DNA of 64,000 bases from DATBRV01 sp036560145 (GCA_036560145.1 DATBRV010000123.1:45405-109404); one strand, 5' to 3'; positions 44,036 through 53,168 are shown, counted from the stretch's first letter. Program-made: numbers and translations. The notes: generated by a model from the sequence alone, not told the origin.

Positions 44036-45048
44036 GCGAGCAGCTCGTCGGCCGCCGCCAGCACGCGCTCGGGGGCGAGCCGCGTCATGCAGCGGTGATC
44101 GATCGGACAGATGCGATGGTGGCAGGGGCTGCACGGCACCGCCTCGCGCAGCACCCGCTGGCGCTCGAGGTGGTGCGCCGTGTGACGCGGATCGGTCGGG
44201 CCCATCAGCACCACCGCCGGCCGCCCCAGCGCAACCGCGATCTGTCGCGGCCCGGTGTCGTTGGTGAGAAGCAGCGCAGCGCGCGCGACGAGCGCCTTCA
44301 GCTCGGCGAGCGTCGCCTCGGGCGCGGCGACGACCAGCCCCCGCTCCGCCATCCGCCCCGCCACCGCCTGCGCGATCGCCACCTCGCCCGGCGCGGGCGC
44401 GAGCACCGGGAACAGGCCGTGGCGCTGCGCGAGCCCATCGCAGGCGCGGGCGAAGTGCTCGGGCGGCCACAGCTTGCTGGATCCGAAGGCCGCGCCGGGC
44501 GTCACCAGCAGGATCCGCGCGCCCTCGGGAGCGCCCCGGCGCGCGAGGTCCTTGGCGACGCGCTCGGCGGCCTCGGGCTCGACGCGCAGCTCGAGAAGGG
44601 TCCCCTGGTCCGGGCAGCCGAGGCTGCGCGTCACGCGCAGATAGCGCTCGATCATCGAGATCGGGACGCGCCGCCCGGCTTCTCGGGGCGGCGCGAGCGC
44701 GTCCGTGAGCAGCAGCCGGCGCAGCGGGTCGCGCGCGTAGCCCGCGCGGCGCGGGATCCTCGCGAGGAAGGGAGCCAGCGCGGCGCGCGGCGAATCCGGG
44801 AGCAGGACCGCCCAGTCCGCCCGCAGCGCGCGCAGCGCGCGCACGTTCGCGAGGGCGCTTTGCCCGGCATCGGGCAGGAATTCGTCGAAGCTGGCGAGCC
44901 CGGCCAGCAGGCCGGCCAGCGGCGGGCGCCCCTGCGCGCCGATCCAGGCATCGGGATGGGCCGCGCGCAGCGCGCGCAGCGCGGGCGTCGCCATCACGGC
45001 GTCGCCCACCCAGCTCGGCAGGCGCACCAGGATGCGACGCGGCGGCAT
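44032..45048 (-). CDS. waaF: ADP-heptose:LPS heptosyltransferase, GT9
   Basis: A 338-residue glycosyltransferase family 9 enzyme that adds heptose to LPS inner core at the inner face of the cytoplasmic membrane. It has RILVRLPSWVGDAVMATPALRAL at the N-terminus, VTPGAAFGSSKLWPPEHFA for donor binding, LLTNDTGPRQIAVALGRPAVVLMGPTDPRHT and a CSPCHHRICPIDHRCM cysteine cluster typical of WaaF-type enzymes. The start shares a base with the radical SAM stop (TGATG). Calling it WaaF rather than WaaC or WaaQ is by best resemblance only. Confidence 0.88.
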   Translation of the reverse strand: MPPRRILVRLPSWVGDAVMATPALRALRAAHPDAWIGAQGRPPLAGLLAGLASFDEFLPDAGQSALANVRALRALRADWAVLLPDSPRAALAPFLARIPRRAGYARDPLRRLLLTDALAPPREAGRRVPISMIERYLRVTRSLGCPDQGTLLELRVEPEAAERVAKDLARRGAPEGARILLVTPGAAFGSSKLWPPEHFARACDGLAQRHGLFPVLAPAPGEVAIAQAVAGRMAERGLVVAAPEATLAELKALVARAALLLTNDTGPRQIAVALGRPAVVLMGPTDPRHTAHHLERQRVLREAVPCSPCHHRICPIDHRCMTRLAPERVLAAADELLA

Positions 45049-46271
45049 CAGAGGAAGTGGTCGAGGCGCTCGTCGCCGGGCAGGATCTCCACGTCCTCGC
45101 GCGGGTCCTCGATCATCTTCTCGAGCCACCAGTTCACGCCGTTGTAGAGGCAGGTGACCTCGCTGCACTCCTGGCTCGCGTCGAATCTTTCGAGCAGGGC
45201 TGCCAGCGCGGCCCCGGTCGTCTTGGCGCGCTCCTGGTCGGCGAAGGCGTCGCGCCCGGTGATCCGCGCGCGCTCGACGCCCCGGTGCGCCGGGCAGTTG
45301 TAGAGGCCCATCGGCGTCAGCACCTGGCGCAGCGCCTGCATGTGGCAGGTGCGCGGCTGGCGCGTGAGCTCGGCCCAGTTGCCGGCCTCGAGCACCCGCA
45401 GGTTGGTGCTCACGTGGACGCTGAAGCCGTCCGAGGTGAGCGTGCGAGCCTTCTCGACCTCGCCGCGGATCCTCGCCACCACGCGCGAGAGCTCCTCCTG
45501 GGCGGCGGCCGGATCCATCACCTCGGCGCCGCCCGGCGCCCGCTCGAGCACCGGCTTGAGCGCGATGAAGTCGAAGCCGAAGCGGCGCGCGCGCTCGGTC
45601 GCGAGCACGATCTCGTCGATGTTCTCGTGCAGCGCGACGCCGTCGCGGGAGGCGCCCCTCCACACGATGATGTAGGAGAATCCGATCCGCAGATCGGGGT
45701 TGCGCCGCTTGATCTGCGGAACCCACCCGCAGATCTCGTCGAGCGTGAGGGAGCGCGAGACCGGCCGGTGCATGGCCCGGAACAGCTCGTCGCTGCCCGC
45801 GTCGAGCGAGAGCCGCAGCCAATCGCCCGGTCCGAGCGCGTCCGCGATCTCGAGCAGCCGTTCCCCCCGGCTTCCGTTCGAGACCACCGCGACCTGGAGC
45901 GAGAGCCCCTTGGCGAAGCGCACGAAGCGCTCGAAGCCCGGATGCAGGGTGGGCTCGCCGCCGCCGATCAGGATCAGGGAGCGCAGCCCGCGCTCGGCCA
46001 TCGCGCGAATGCTGGCCTCCAGCTCCGCGTCGTCGTGGCGGTGCCGGGTGTTCAGGATGTCCCAGTCGATGCAGTGGTCGCAGCGGTAGTTGCAGGCGGT
46101 GGTGAGGTCGAGGTTCAGCGAGATCGGCGCGAGATCGGGCGGCGCCGGCTCGGGCCGGCCCTCCGCACGAGCGCGGCCGAGCTCGCGGCGCCAGCGCACG
46201 TAGCGCTCGACGTGCCCGGCCAGCGAGGGCTGCCGCAGCTTCGCCGTGAAGTCGTGGATCGGATCCGTCAG
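45048..46271 (-). CDS. radical SAM protein with C-terminal cysteine region
   Basis: A radical SAM enzyme of about 407 residues. The [4Fe-4S] motif CNYRCDHC gives Cys60, Cys64 and Cys67; GGGEP and SLDAG follow. The C-terminal part has further Cys (CHMQAL, YNCPAHRG, CSEVTCLYN), like a SPASM or twitch domain that binds extra clusters. No ATG, GTG or TTG lies near the expected N-terminus; a CTG at 46271 overlaps the upstream stop by CTGA exactly as the neighbours use GTGA, so I propose a CTG start. Context (heptosyltransferase, sugar oxidoreductase, GT4) suggests a sugar or lipid modification; the substrate is unknown. Confidence 0.85.
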   Translation of the reverse strand: MTDPIHDFTAKLRQPSLAGHVERYVRWRRELGRARAEGRPEPAPPDLAPISLNLDLTTACNYRCDHCIDWDILNTRHRHDDAELEASIRAMAERGLRSLILIGGGEPTLHPGFERFVRFAKGLSLQVAVVSNGSRGERLLEIADALGPGDWLRLSLDAGSDELFRAMHRPVSRSLTLDEICGWVPQIKRRNPDLRIGFSYIIVWRGASRDGVALHENIDEIVLATERARRFGFDFIALKPVLERAPGGAEVMDPAAAQEELSRVVARIRGEVEKARTLTSDGFSVHVSTNLRVLEAGNWAELTRQPRTCHMQALRQVLTPMGLYNCPAHRGVERARITGRDAFADQERAKTTGAALAALLERFDASQECSEVTCLYNGVNWWLEKMIEDPREDVEILPGDERLDHFL

Positions 46272-47251
46272 GACGCGGCCTCCCCTCGAGCCTGGCGTGC
46301 GAAGCCGGTGACGATGTGCCCCAGCAGCTCCATTCGTTCTGCGATCTCCCGGCTGCGCGTCGCCGTCGCCCGCGCGCCGGGAGGAGGCAGCGCCGCCGTG
46401 AAATCGGCGACCAGGCGTGTCAGCGGATCGGGCAGCGGCACCCTGCGGCCGTCGGCGCCGAACGATAGCCGGTATCCGTCCGCGGCGACCAGACGCTCCG
46501 CGCGCAGTCCGTCGATCTCGAGGACCGCCTCCCGGGGATGGCCGTCGCTGCGCCGCAGCTCGATCTCGACCTCGAGCGCCCGCTCGCCCGCCAGGAACCG
46601 GAAGGCGAGGTCGAGCCGGTCCGAGGCGGGCTCGCCGCCCGCGAAGCGCAGCTGCTCGATGCGGCCGGCTCCGCCCGGGAGCAGCGCCTGGATCAGCGAT
46701 AGCACGTGCGGGACCGAATCCCCGAGCATCTGCGCACCCCGCGAAGCGGGCTGGAGCCGCATCGCGAGCCGGCGCAGCGGACCGGAGAGCGCGCCGGGAT
46801 GCAGCTGCTCGAAGGCGGGCAGGGCGTACGGCCATTGGCAGTTCTCCCAGAGCAGGAGCCCGCGCGCGTCGAATCCGAGCGCGAGCCGGCGCGCGGCGGC
46901 GCCCAGCTCCGGCCGCCCCCACAGGAAGGGCTTCTCACAGAGCACGTGCAGCCCCGCCTCGAGCGCCGCTTCCAGGTGTCGCTCGTGGGTCTCGGCCGGC
47001 GAGAGGATCGCGAGCGCGTCGAGGCCCCCCTCGGCGAGCAGCGAGGGCAGGTCGAGGTGGCCGCGGGGCGCGATGCCGAGGTCATCCGACCAGGCGCGGA
47101 GCACCGCGTCCCGGCTCTCCGCGCGGGTCACCACGAAGCCCGGGATCACGGCGCCGGCCGCGACCAGATCGCGCGCAACGAAGGGGCCGAGCCCCTGGCG
47201 CCGCCGTCCGGCGCCCACGATGCCGATCCTGGGCTTTGCCTCGGCGGTCAC
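46268..47251 (-). CDS. Gfo/Idh/MocA-family oxidoreductase
   Basis: A 327-residue NAD(P)-dependent oxidoreductase with the Rossmann start RIGIVGAGRRRQGLG, AILSPAETHERHLEAAL and the family's EKPF motif (LCEKPFLWG). Members oxidise or epimerise sugars and cyclitols. The C-terminal half is less typical (VEIELRRSDGHPREAVLEIDG). The GTG start overlaps the Nudix stop by GTGA and its stop overlaps the radical SAM CTG. Placement between a Nudix-like protein and a radical SAM enzyme points to synthesis of an unusual envelope sugar, by inference. Confidence 0.88.
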   Translation of the reverse strand: MTAEAKPRIGIVGAGRRRQGLGPFVARDLVAAGAVIPGFVVTRAESRDAVLRAWSDDLGIAPRGHLDLPSLLAEGGLDALAILSPAETHERHLEAALEAGLHVLCEKPFLWGRPELGAAARRLALGFDARGLLLWENCQWPYALPAFEQLHPGALSGPLRRLAMRLQPASRGAQMLGDSVPHVLSLIQALLPGGAGRIEQLRFAGGEPASDRLDLAFRFLAGERALEVEIELRRSDGHPREAVLEIDGLRAERLVAADGYRLSFGADGRRVPLPDPLTRLVADFTAALPPPGARATATRSREIAERMELLGHIVTGFARQARGEAAS

Positions 47252-48015
47252 CGGTGCGGAGCGATGCCGAGACGGGAGTGCCGGGCGGCGAGCTCGGGCG
47301 GGAGCTCGTCGACGAAGCAGCGCAGCTGCGGGAGGTAGCCGAGGTGATCGGCGAGGCGCAGCAGGCCGAGCTCCGTCTTCATGTCGGGGATCGCGCCGCT
47401 GCGGCAGGCCTCGATCGCCTCGCCGAGCTCGAGCGCGACCAGGCTCGCGCCTTCCTCCATCACGCTGCCGTCGCCGCCGCCCGCGGACGCGCCGGCGAGC
47501 GCCGTCTGCGCGCAGCAGAAGCGCAGCTTCTCGTCGCCGGTTCCGGGGCTCGCGAAGCTCTCGCCTCCCAGCACGCGGAAGTCCTCGGCCCGCAGGCTCA
47601 CGCCCGCTTCTTCCCGCGCCTCGATCGCGGCGCGCCGGCACAATCCGGTGTCGCCGGGTCCATCCGATTCCTCGACCATCCCCGCCACCAGCTCCAGCAG
47701 CGAGAGATAGACGCGCGGGTCGGGGTGCACGAAGCGCTTGCGGTGGCGCAGGTAGACCGGCGCGCGCGGGGCGTCGCGCAGCAGCACGCGCACGCGCCGG
47801 GCGCCGTCGATCTCGTAGAGCACGGCCACCACGGCGTCGCTCCCGGGCCGCGAGAGCACGTCGCAGGGGTAGACCGCGGAGCGGGTGCCGTCCTGGTAGA
47901 GATTGCGCAGGCGCAGCCGGCGCAGGCGCAGGAACCCCTCGTCGCAGCGGCTCTTCGCGGTGAGGTCCTCGACGATCTCGATCGAGCCCAGCCGCCCGCC
48001 CGCGGGCTCGCTCAC
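47248..48015 (-). CDS. Nudix-like hydrolase
   Basis: A 255-residue protein with a Nudix fold (VVAVLYEIDGARRVRVLLRDA; ELVAGMVEESDG) and a Nudix box that departs from consensus. The RE of REUxEE is replaced by IE in AAIEAREEAGV, but the two catalytic Glu remain. An insertion (SDGPGDTGLCRRA) lengthens the box. The family hydrolyses nucleoside diphosphates linked to another group, such as ADP-sugars, which fits an ADP-heptose neighbourhood. GTGA overlaps link it on both sides. Activity with the altered box is uncertain. Confidence 0.75.
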   Translation of the reverse strand: MSEPAGGRLGSIEIVEDLTAKSRCDEGFLRLRRLRLRNLYQDGTRSAVYPCDVLSRPGSDAVVAVLYEIDGARRVRVLLRDAPRAPVYLRHRKRFVHPDPRVYLSLLELVAGMVEESDGPGDTGLCRRAAIEAREEAGVSLRAEDFRVLGGESFASPGTGDEKLRFCCAQTALAGASAGGGDGSVMEEGASLVALELGEAIEACRSGAIPDMKTELGLLRLADHLGYLPQLRCFVDELPPELAARHSRLGIAPHR

Positions 48016-49130
48016 GAGCGGCCGGCCTCCGCGAGCACCTCGCAATAGAGGCCCTCGTAGGCTTCCACCAGATCGTCGGCGCGAAAGCCCTCGGCGATGC
48101 GCGCGGGGCCCGCCGCGGCGAGCCGCGCCCGCAGCTCCGGATCGCGGAGCAGCCGGGCCAACGCGCCCGCCAGCGCCGCCGGATCCTCGGGAGGCACCAG
48201 CAGGCCGGTGCGCTCGTGCACGACGGCCTCGGCGAGGCCGCCCACGCGGGTCGCCACGATCGGACGCGCCGCCGCCATCGCCTCCAGCGCGGCCACCCCG
48301 AGCCCCTCGTGACGCGAAGGCAGGATGAAGACGTCGCAGGCGCTCAGCAGGTCCGCCACGTCGCCGCGCTGGCCGAGGAAGCGCACCTGATCCCCGAGCC
48401 CGAGCTCGCGCGTCTGCTTCTCGAGCGCGGCGCGGGCGGGCCCCTGGCCGGCGATCCAGAGCGCCGGCCGCAGACCCTCGTCCGCCAGGCGCGCGAGGGC
48501 GGAGAGCAGCACGTCGATGCCCTTGCGGTGCACGAGCGCCGCCACCACCAGCAGCAGGGGAGCGCTCTCGAGACCGGCCTCGGCGCGCGTCGCCGCGCGG
48601 CCGTGCTGCGGGTAGAGCAGCTCCGGATCCACGGCGCTCGGGATCAATCGGATCATCGCCGCGGGCACCCCGCCTTCGATCAGCCGCGCGCGCACCGCGC
48701 CCGAGATCGCGACCGCGCGCCGGACCACGCGCCCGTACATGAAGCGCGTGCGCACGTCGCGCTTCACGGCCCGGTCCATGCGGCGGGTGGTGAGCGCCGG
48801 CAGCCCGAGGTACCAGGCGGCGAGGCCGCCCAGCCAGTTCGCGCGTCCCGTGTGCAGGTGGACGAGATCGGGCGAGCTCGCCAGCAGCGCGCGCCGGATC
48901 TCCCACATGCTGCGCAGGGACCACTCGTTGCCCGCGCGGATCGGCCGCGCCTCGATGCCGCGCCGCGCGGCCTCGCTCAAGCTGCGGCTCTCGGGAGGAC
49001 ACAGCAGCACGCTGTGGTGTCCTCGCTTGCGCAGCCCTTCGAGGAGGAGGAAGACCTGGAGCTCGCCGCCGGAAAAACCCAGCTCGCCGGTCACGTGGGC
49101 GATCCGGAGCGGGCGGCGCGGCGGCGTCAT
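48012..49130 (-). CDS. glycosyltransferase family 4
   Basis: A 372-residue retaining GT-B glycosyltransferase for a surface polysaccharide or LPS. It has RIAHVTGELGFSGGELQVFLLLEGL at the N-terminus and, in the GT4 C-domain, LLVVAALVHRKGIDVLL and the EX7E-type PSRHEGLGVAALEAMAAARPIVATRVGGLAE. I choose ATG 49130 because GGAG lies 5 nt upstream; the in-frame GTG 49157 would overlap the upstream gene by 11 bp. Its stop overlaps the Nudix start by GTGA. Donor and acceptor are unknown. Confidence 0.9.
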   Translation of the reverse strand: MTPPRRPLRIAHVTGELGFSGGELQVFLLLEGLRKRGHHSVLLCPPESRSLSEAARRGIEARPIRAGNEWSLRSMWEIRRALLASSPDLVHLHTGRANWLGGLAAWYLGLPALTTRRMDRAVKRDVRTRFMYGRVVRRAVAISGAVRARLIEGGVPAAMIRLIPSAVDPELLYPQHGRAATRAEAGLESAPLLLVVAALVHRKGIDVLLSALARLADEGLRPALWIAGQGPARAALEKQTRELGLGDQVRFLGQRGDVADLLSACDVFILPSRHEGLGVAALEAMAAARPIVATRVGGLAEAVVHERTGLLVPPEDPAALAGALARLLRDPELRARLAAAGPARIAEGFRADDLVEAYEGLYCEVLAEAGRS

Positions 49131-49146
49131 CGCGGCTCCAGCTTGC

Positions 49147-50358
49147 TCATGCGCCACCGCCTCCGAACAGCTTCGAGACGATCTCCCAGCCCCCGATGTA
49201 GACGCCCAGCATGGTCCCGAGCGTCGTCAGGATGAAGACCAGCAGCACGCGCAGCAAGCGATTTCGCCACCACTGGAGGGGGCGGGTGAAATCCTCGGCG
49301 AGCCTCTCGAATTCCGCGACCATGGGCGGCTGCACCCAGGCCTGCACCAGCGCGAGCACGTGGCCGGCTCCGATCACGGGCGAAAGCGTGGTCACGGGCG
49401 CGGTGAAGAAGGCGGCCGCGATCGTGATGGGATGGGCGAAGGCGGCCGCCGCGCCGAGCGTGCAGGGGATCCCGGTCACGAGCACCCAGAAGGCCATGTC
49501 CCTGGCTGCGGCCTCGGCCCCCTGGGTGACCCCGATCGCGACCAGCGCCGCGACGATGCTGGCCGGTATCCCCCAGCCGAGCCAGCGGGTGACGGCCGAC
49601 ACCGGCGGGATGCGATCGAGCGCGGCCAGATCGACCGGCCCCGGCTCGCGCAGCGCGGCGAGCACGCCGGCGACGTGTCCGGCGCCCACCACGGCCACCA
49701 CTCGCCGGCCGGGGGCCTCGCGCATCCGCTGCGCCAGGTAGCGGTCTCGCTCGTCGATCAGCACGCGCTTCAAGGCGGGCAGGAATTCGGCGAGCTCGGC
49801 CATCAGCTTCGAGACCACGTCCTGCTGGCGCAGCTCGCGCAGGTCTTCTTCGGAGAGCTGCGGCTTCTCCAGCGCGCTCGCCAGGAAGGTGGAGAGCAGC
49901 AGGGATTTCTTCCAGAGCGAGAGCGAGGCCCAGGCCCGGCGCAGGGTCACGCGCACGTCGCGATCGCAGAGCGAGACGGGGATGCCGAGCGCCTCGGCCG
50001 TGCGGCCCGCCGCCAGCAGCTCGGCGCCGGGCTTCACGCCGAGCGCCCCGCCGAGTTTTTTCTGGTAGGCCGCCAGCATCAGGTTGGCGACCAGCGCCGC
50101 GAGCTGGCGATCCCGGATCAGCTGCTTGACGTCGAGGGCGTCCCAACGCTGCGGATTCGAGAGCGCTTCGTAGCGCTGCCGATCGAGCTCGAGGCAGACC
50201 CGATCCGGGCGCTCGCGCTCGATCACCTCGCGCACCAGCTCGGCGGACTCCCGAGAGATGTGCGCGGTGCCGACGACCAGGAACTCGCGCCCATCGACGT
50301 CGAGAACGTGTAGGTCCGGGTGCGCGTCCGGGCCGCGCGGCGCCTGCGGGCTCTGCAT
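49147..50358 (-). CDS. TraB/GumN-family membrane protein
   Basis: A 403-residue TraB-family protein. The N-terminal domain has FLVVGTAHIS and VVAVVGAGHV, the two His-bearing GxxH motifs of this putative metallo-hydrolase fold, with CLELDRQRYEAL between. The C-terminal ~150 residues form about four membrane helices ending LRVLLVFILTTLGTMLGVYIGG. Relatives include plasmid TraB pheromone inhibitors and erythromycin-esterase-like folds; the bacterial chromosomal role is not settled. A TAGCCT -10-like hexamer 9 nt before the ATG may give an internal promoter in the long operon. Confidence 0.85.
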   Translation of the reverse strand: MQSPQAPRGPDAHPDLHVLDVDGREFLVVGTAHISRESAELVREVIERERPDRVCLELDRQRYEALSNPQRWDALDVKQLIRDRQLAALVANLMLAAYQKKLGGALGVKPGAELLAAGRTAEALGIPVSLCDRDVRVTLRRAWASLSLWKKSLLLSTFLASALEKPQLSEEDLRELRQQDVVSKLMAELAEFLPALKRVLIDERDRYLAQRMREAPGRRVVAVVGAGHVAGVLAALREPGPVDLAALDRIPPVSAVTRWLGWGIPASIVAALVAIGVTQGAEAAARDMAFWVLVTGIPCTLGAAAAFAHPITIAAAFFTAPVTTLSPVIGAGHVLALVQAWVQPPMVAEFERLAEDFTRPLQWWRNRLLRVLLVFILTTLGTMLGVYIGGWEIVSKLFGGGGA

Positions 50359-50379
50359 GGAGGCGCGAGGCTAGCAAGT

Positions 50380-52014
50380 TCACTCCGGCCGCGGCGCTCG
50401 CCGTTCGAGGTCCGCCCGCAGCGCGCTCGCCCGGGCCGCCTCGTCCGCGCGACCGGCCGCCGCCAGCTGCGCGGCGACCGTGCGCAGCGACGCGAGCACC
50501 AGCGCCCTCCCGCTCGGGTCGGCGGCGGCGGCGAAGCGATAATGCGGGATCGCCTCCCCGAGCCGCCCGCTCTGCGCGAGCAGGTCCGCGAGAGCGACCC
50601 GGATCTTCAGGTGGCGCGGCGCGATCTCGAGGCCGCTGCGGAATTCCCGCTCCGCCTCGGGCAGCCGGTCCGCCCGGCGCAGCGCATCCCCCAGCCGGTA
50701 GTGCGCCAGGAGATTTCGCTCGGTGACGGCCAGGTTGTGGACCTGGAGCGCGATCGAGTCGCGGAAGGTCTCCACCTGCCGCGCGGCCGTGAGCGCCAGC
50801 GCGGCGAGGGCCAGCGCGGCGGCGCCCACCACCGGCGCGCGCAGGCGAGGCCGGCTGCGCACGAGATCCGCCGCCCCGAACGCGAGCGCGAGCGAGAGCC
50901 CGATCAGCGGCAGGTACATGTAACGGTCCGCGTGCGCCTGGATGCCCACCGGGACCAGGCCGATCACGGGGACGAGCATGCCGAGGAACCAGAGCCAGCC
51001 GACGCACAGATAGGGACGCCTGCGCAGACCGATCAGCGCGAGCGCGCTGAGCAGCGCGAGCAGGCCGGCCGCGGCGGCCACGCGCGGCAGGCCGAGGCTG
51101 CCCAGCGGGTGCGGGTAGTAGACGGCGAGCCCGCTCGGCCAGACGCTCTGCGCGAGGTAGATCCGGAGCGCGTCGAGCGCATTCGCGCCGCGCAGCGGGA
51201 AGGGGATCTGGGCCCCGGCTCCGACCGCGCCCGCGCTCTTCTGGACGAGGTAGGTGACCGCGCTCGCCGCCGCCGCGAGCGCGAGCAGCGGGAGCTTCTC
51301 GAGCAGCAGCCTCGCCGCCCGGCGCGCGATCGCGCCCGCTCCCGAGACGCCAGCCAGCCTGCCGAGCGGCCAGAAATCGAGCAGCCAGAGCACGAAGGGC
51401 GTGGTCACCAGCGTCGGCTTCGAGAGCAGGCCGCAGGCGAACACGAAGGCGACCGCCAGGTAACGCGCCGTCGATGGGCGCTCGGCGAAGCGCGCCCAGC
51501 CCAGCAGCGTGAGCATGAAGAAGACGCCCGAGAGCGCGTCCTTGCGCGAGGCCGCCCAGGCGACGGACTCGACGTGGAGCGGGTGCAGCGCGAAGAGCGC
51601 CGCGACCGCGGCGCTCGGCCAGACGCCCGCCGTGAGCCGCAGCAGCGCGAGGAACAGCAGCGCGGAAGCGAGCGCGTGGAGGGCGACGTTGCCGAGCAGG
51701 AAGCCGGCCGGTGTCATGCCGTGGAGGGCGTAGCCGAGCTGGAGCGAGATCCAGGTCAGCGGGACCCAGTTGGCTTCCGCGGGCTCGCGGAAGGCGCGCA
51801 GCACGCTCGCCGGCGTCAGGCCCTCCCGCACCAGCGGGTTCTCCGTGATCACGATCCGGTCGTCGAGATCGACGAAGTCGTGGCCGGCGACGCGTGCGTA
51901 GACGGCGACGGTCGCCGCCACCAGGGCGAGCGAGATCGCGGCCCGCAGCCCGAGGCCCCGCCGCTGCGGGAGCGCTTCGCCGCCGGGATCGCGGGCGGGT
52001 TCAGGCGGCTTCAC
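50380..52014 (-). CDS. TMTC-like multi-pass membrane glycosyltransferase, copy 3
   Basis: A 544-residue relative of the two TMTC-like proteins at 25.5-29.9 kb, shorter because it has only two or three TPRs. The acidic loop reads DLDDRIVIT, and the conserved block ALHPLHVESVAWAASRKDALSG and YYPHPLG are present, with about ten membrane helices. GTG 52014 overlaps the aldo/keto reductase stop by 14 bp. It is clearly more distant from copies 1 and 2 than they are from each other. Its place in an envelope-sugar operon supports a role in attaching a lipid-linked sugar outside the cytoplasmic membrane. Confidence 0.85.
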   Translation of the reverse strand: MKPPEPARDPGGEALPQRRGLGLRAAISLALVAATVAVYARVAGHDFVDLDDRIVITENPLVREGLTPASVLRAFREPAEANWVPLTWISLQLGYALHGMTPAGFLLGNVALHALASALLFLALLRLTAGVWPSAAVAALFALHPLHVESVAWAASRKDALSGVFFMLTLLGWARFAERPSTARYLAVAFVFACGLLSKPTLVTTPFVLWLLDFWPLGRLAGVSGAGAIARRAARLLLEKLPLLALAAAASAVTYLVQKSAGAVGAGAQIPFPLRGANALDALRIYLAQSVWPSGLAVYYPHPLGSLGLPRVAAAAGLLALLSALALIGLRRRPYLCVGWLWFLGMLVPVIGLVPVGIQAHADRYMYLPLIGLSLALAFGAADLVRSRPRLRAPVVGAAALALAALALTAARQVETFRDSIALQVHNLAVTERNLLAHYRLGDALRRADRLPEAEREFRSGLEIAPRHLKIRVALADLLAQSGRLGEAIPHYRFAAAADPSGRALVLASLRTVAAQLAAAGRADEAARASALRADLERRAPRPE

Positions 52015-53155
52015 CGCCCCTCTCGGACGCGTTCTCGAAGAGCGCCTCGATCGCCTCCGGGGGCGCGACCGGCACGCGCGCGAGCGCCAGATTCTCCTCG
52101 ATGTGCGAGGCCTCGCGCATGCCCACCACCGCAGCCGTGATCCCGGGGCTGCTGCGCGCGAACTGGAGACAGAGCTGTGCGTCGCTGCGCGGGCCCGGGA
52201 GGCACTTGCGGACGAATCCTGGCAGGCGCCCGAAGGCCCGCCCCTGCGCCAGCGGCGCGCTCGCGAGCACGAGCGTTCCGGTGCCGCGCAACGCCGAGAG
52301 CACCGCCGCGGTGCCGCCCGACGGGCCGATCTGCGAGGGCAGCCGCAGCGCTTCGGCCATCGCCAGATTGTATGGCAGCTGGATCGCGCGCAGATGGTGA
52401 TCGGCTCCGCCCACGTCGAGCGCCCACTGGAAGAGGTCGAGCAGCGACAGATGGGCGCGATCCGTGTGCGGACGCAGGAAACCATCCCAGCTGCACACGC
52501 CGTAGGCCGCGATCTGCCCGTCCGCGACGGCCTGCTCGAGCGCTTCGAGGGCGCGGCAGAGCACGTGCTGGAACTCGGGAGCGCCGAAGGCCTGCAAGGC
52601 CAGCTCGGGCTGCTCGAGCAACCAGACGTCGAGCGTCTCGAGGCGCAGGTTGCGCCGGCTGCGCAGGATCTGGTCGCGCAGGAACTCCGGCTCGAGGCAG
52701 AGCACGCCGCCCACCAGGCGTTCCGGCGGGACCAAACCCGTCTCGACGTAGGTCGACACGAGGTGGCGCCGCGCCTCGCCGGCGCTGCGGGCGAAATCCG
52801 GGTCCGGCGTGAGCAGCCCCCCCTTCGTCACCACCAGGATCTCGTCGCGCGCCGCCGCTCCCTCGCGGATCGCGCGCGCGAACGCGACGCCGAGCGCGCG
52901 CTCGCTGGTCTGCATGCGGTCGGAGAGCGCGGTGTCAAAAACATTTACGCCGCCCGCCAGCAGCTCCGGCACCGCCTGGCGGTAGAGCAGGTCGTCGACG
53001 CCTCCGATCGCACCGGCGCGCGTGCCGAGTCCGAAGCTGGAGACGCTCAGGCGATCCGGGCAGCGGAAGTGGCCCGGCCGGTCCGGGAAGCGCGCGGCGA
53101 AGCGCCGCGTCCCCTGCGACGTCGCCCGGCCGGAAAGCAGCTCCACCTCGGCCAT
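52001..53155 (-). CDS. aldo/keto reductase
   Basis: A 384-residue NAD(P)H-dependent aldo/keto reductase of the sugar-dehydrogenase-like branch. It has SSFGLGTRAGAIGGVDD, ELLAGGVNVFDTALSD, AYGVCSWDGF and the C-terminal cofactor segment ITAAVVGMREASHIEENL. The catalytic Tyr expected after NVFDTA is not obvious (family A-S-x-Y-G reads DRMQTSE), so activity may differ. The ATG lies 7 nt after TAGATT without a ribosome site, making it the leaderless first gene of the minus-strand envelope operon. Confidence 0.82.
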   Translation of the reverse strand: MAEVELLSGRATSQGTRRFAARFPDRPGHFRCPDRLSVSSFGLGTRAGAIGGVDDLLYRQAVPELLAGGVNVFDTALSDRMQTSERALGVAFARAIREGAAARDEILVVTKGGLLTPDPDFARSAGEARRHLVSTYVETGLVPPERLVGGVLCLEPEFLRDQILRSRRNLRLETLDVWLLEQPELALQAFGAPEFQHVLCRALEALEQAVADGQIAAYGVCSWDGFLRPHTDRAHLSLLDLFQWALDVGGADHHLRAIQLPYNLAMAEALRLPSQIGPSGGTAAVLSALRGTGTLVLASAPLAQGRAFGRLPGFVRKCLPGPRSDAQLCLQFARSSPGITAAVVGMREASHIEENLALARVPVAPPEAIEALFENASERGGEAA

Positions 53156-53162
53156 GGCGCCG

Positions 53163-53168
53163 AATCTA
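53163..53168 (-). promoter_or_regulatory. -10 TAGATT heading the envelope-sugar operon
   Basis: Minus-strand TAGATT lies 7 nt before the ATG at 53155. The -35 region is weak. This is the likely promoter of the run from 53155 down to 43562. Confidence 0.45.
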
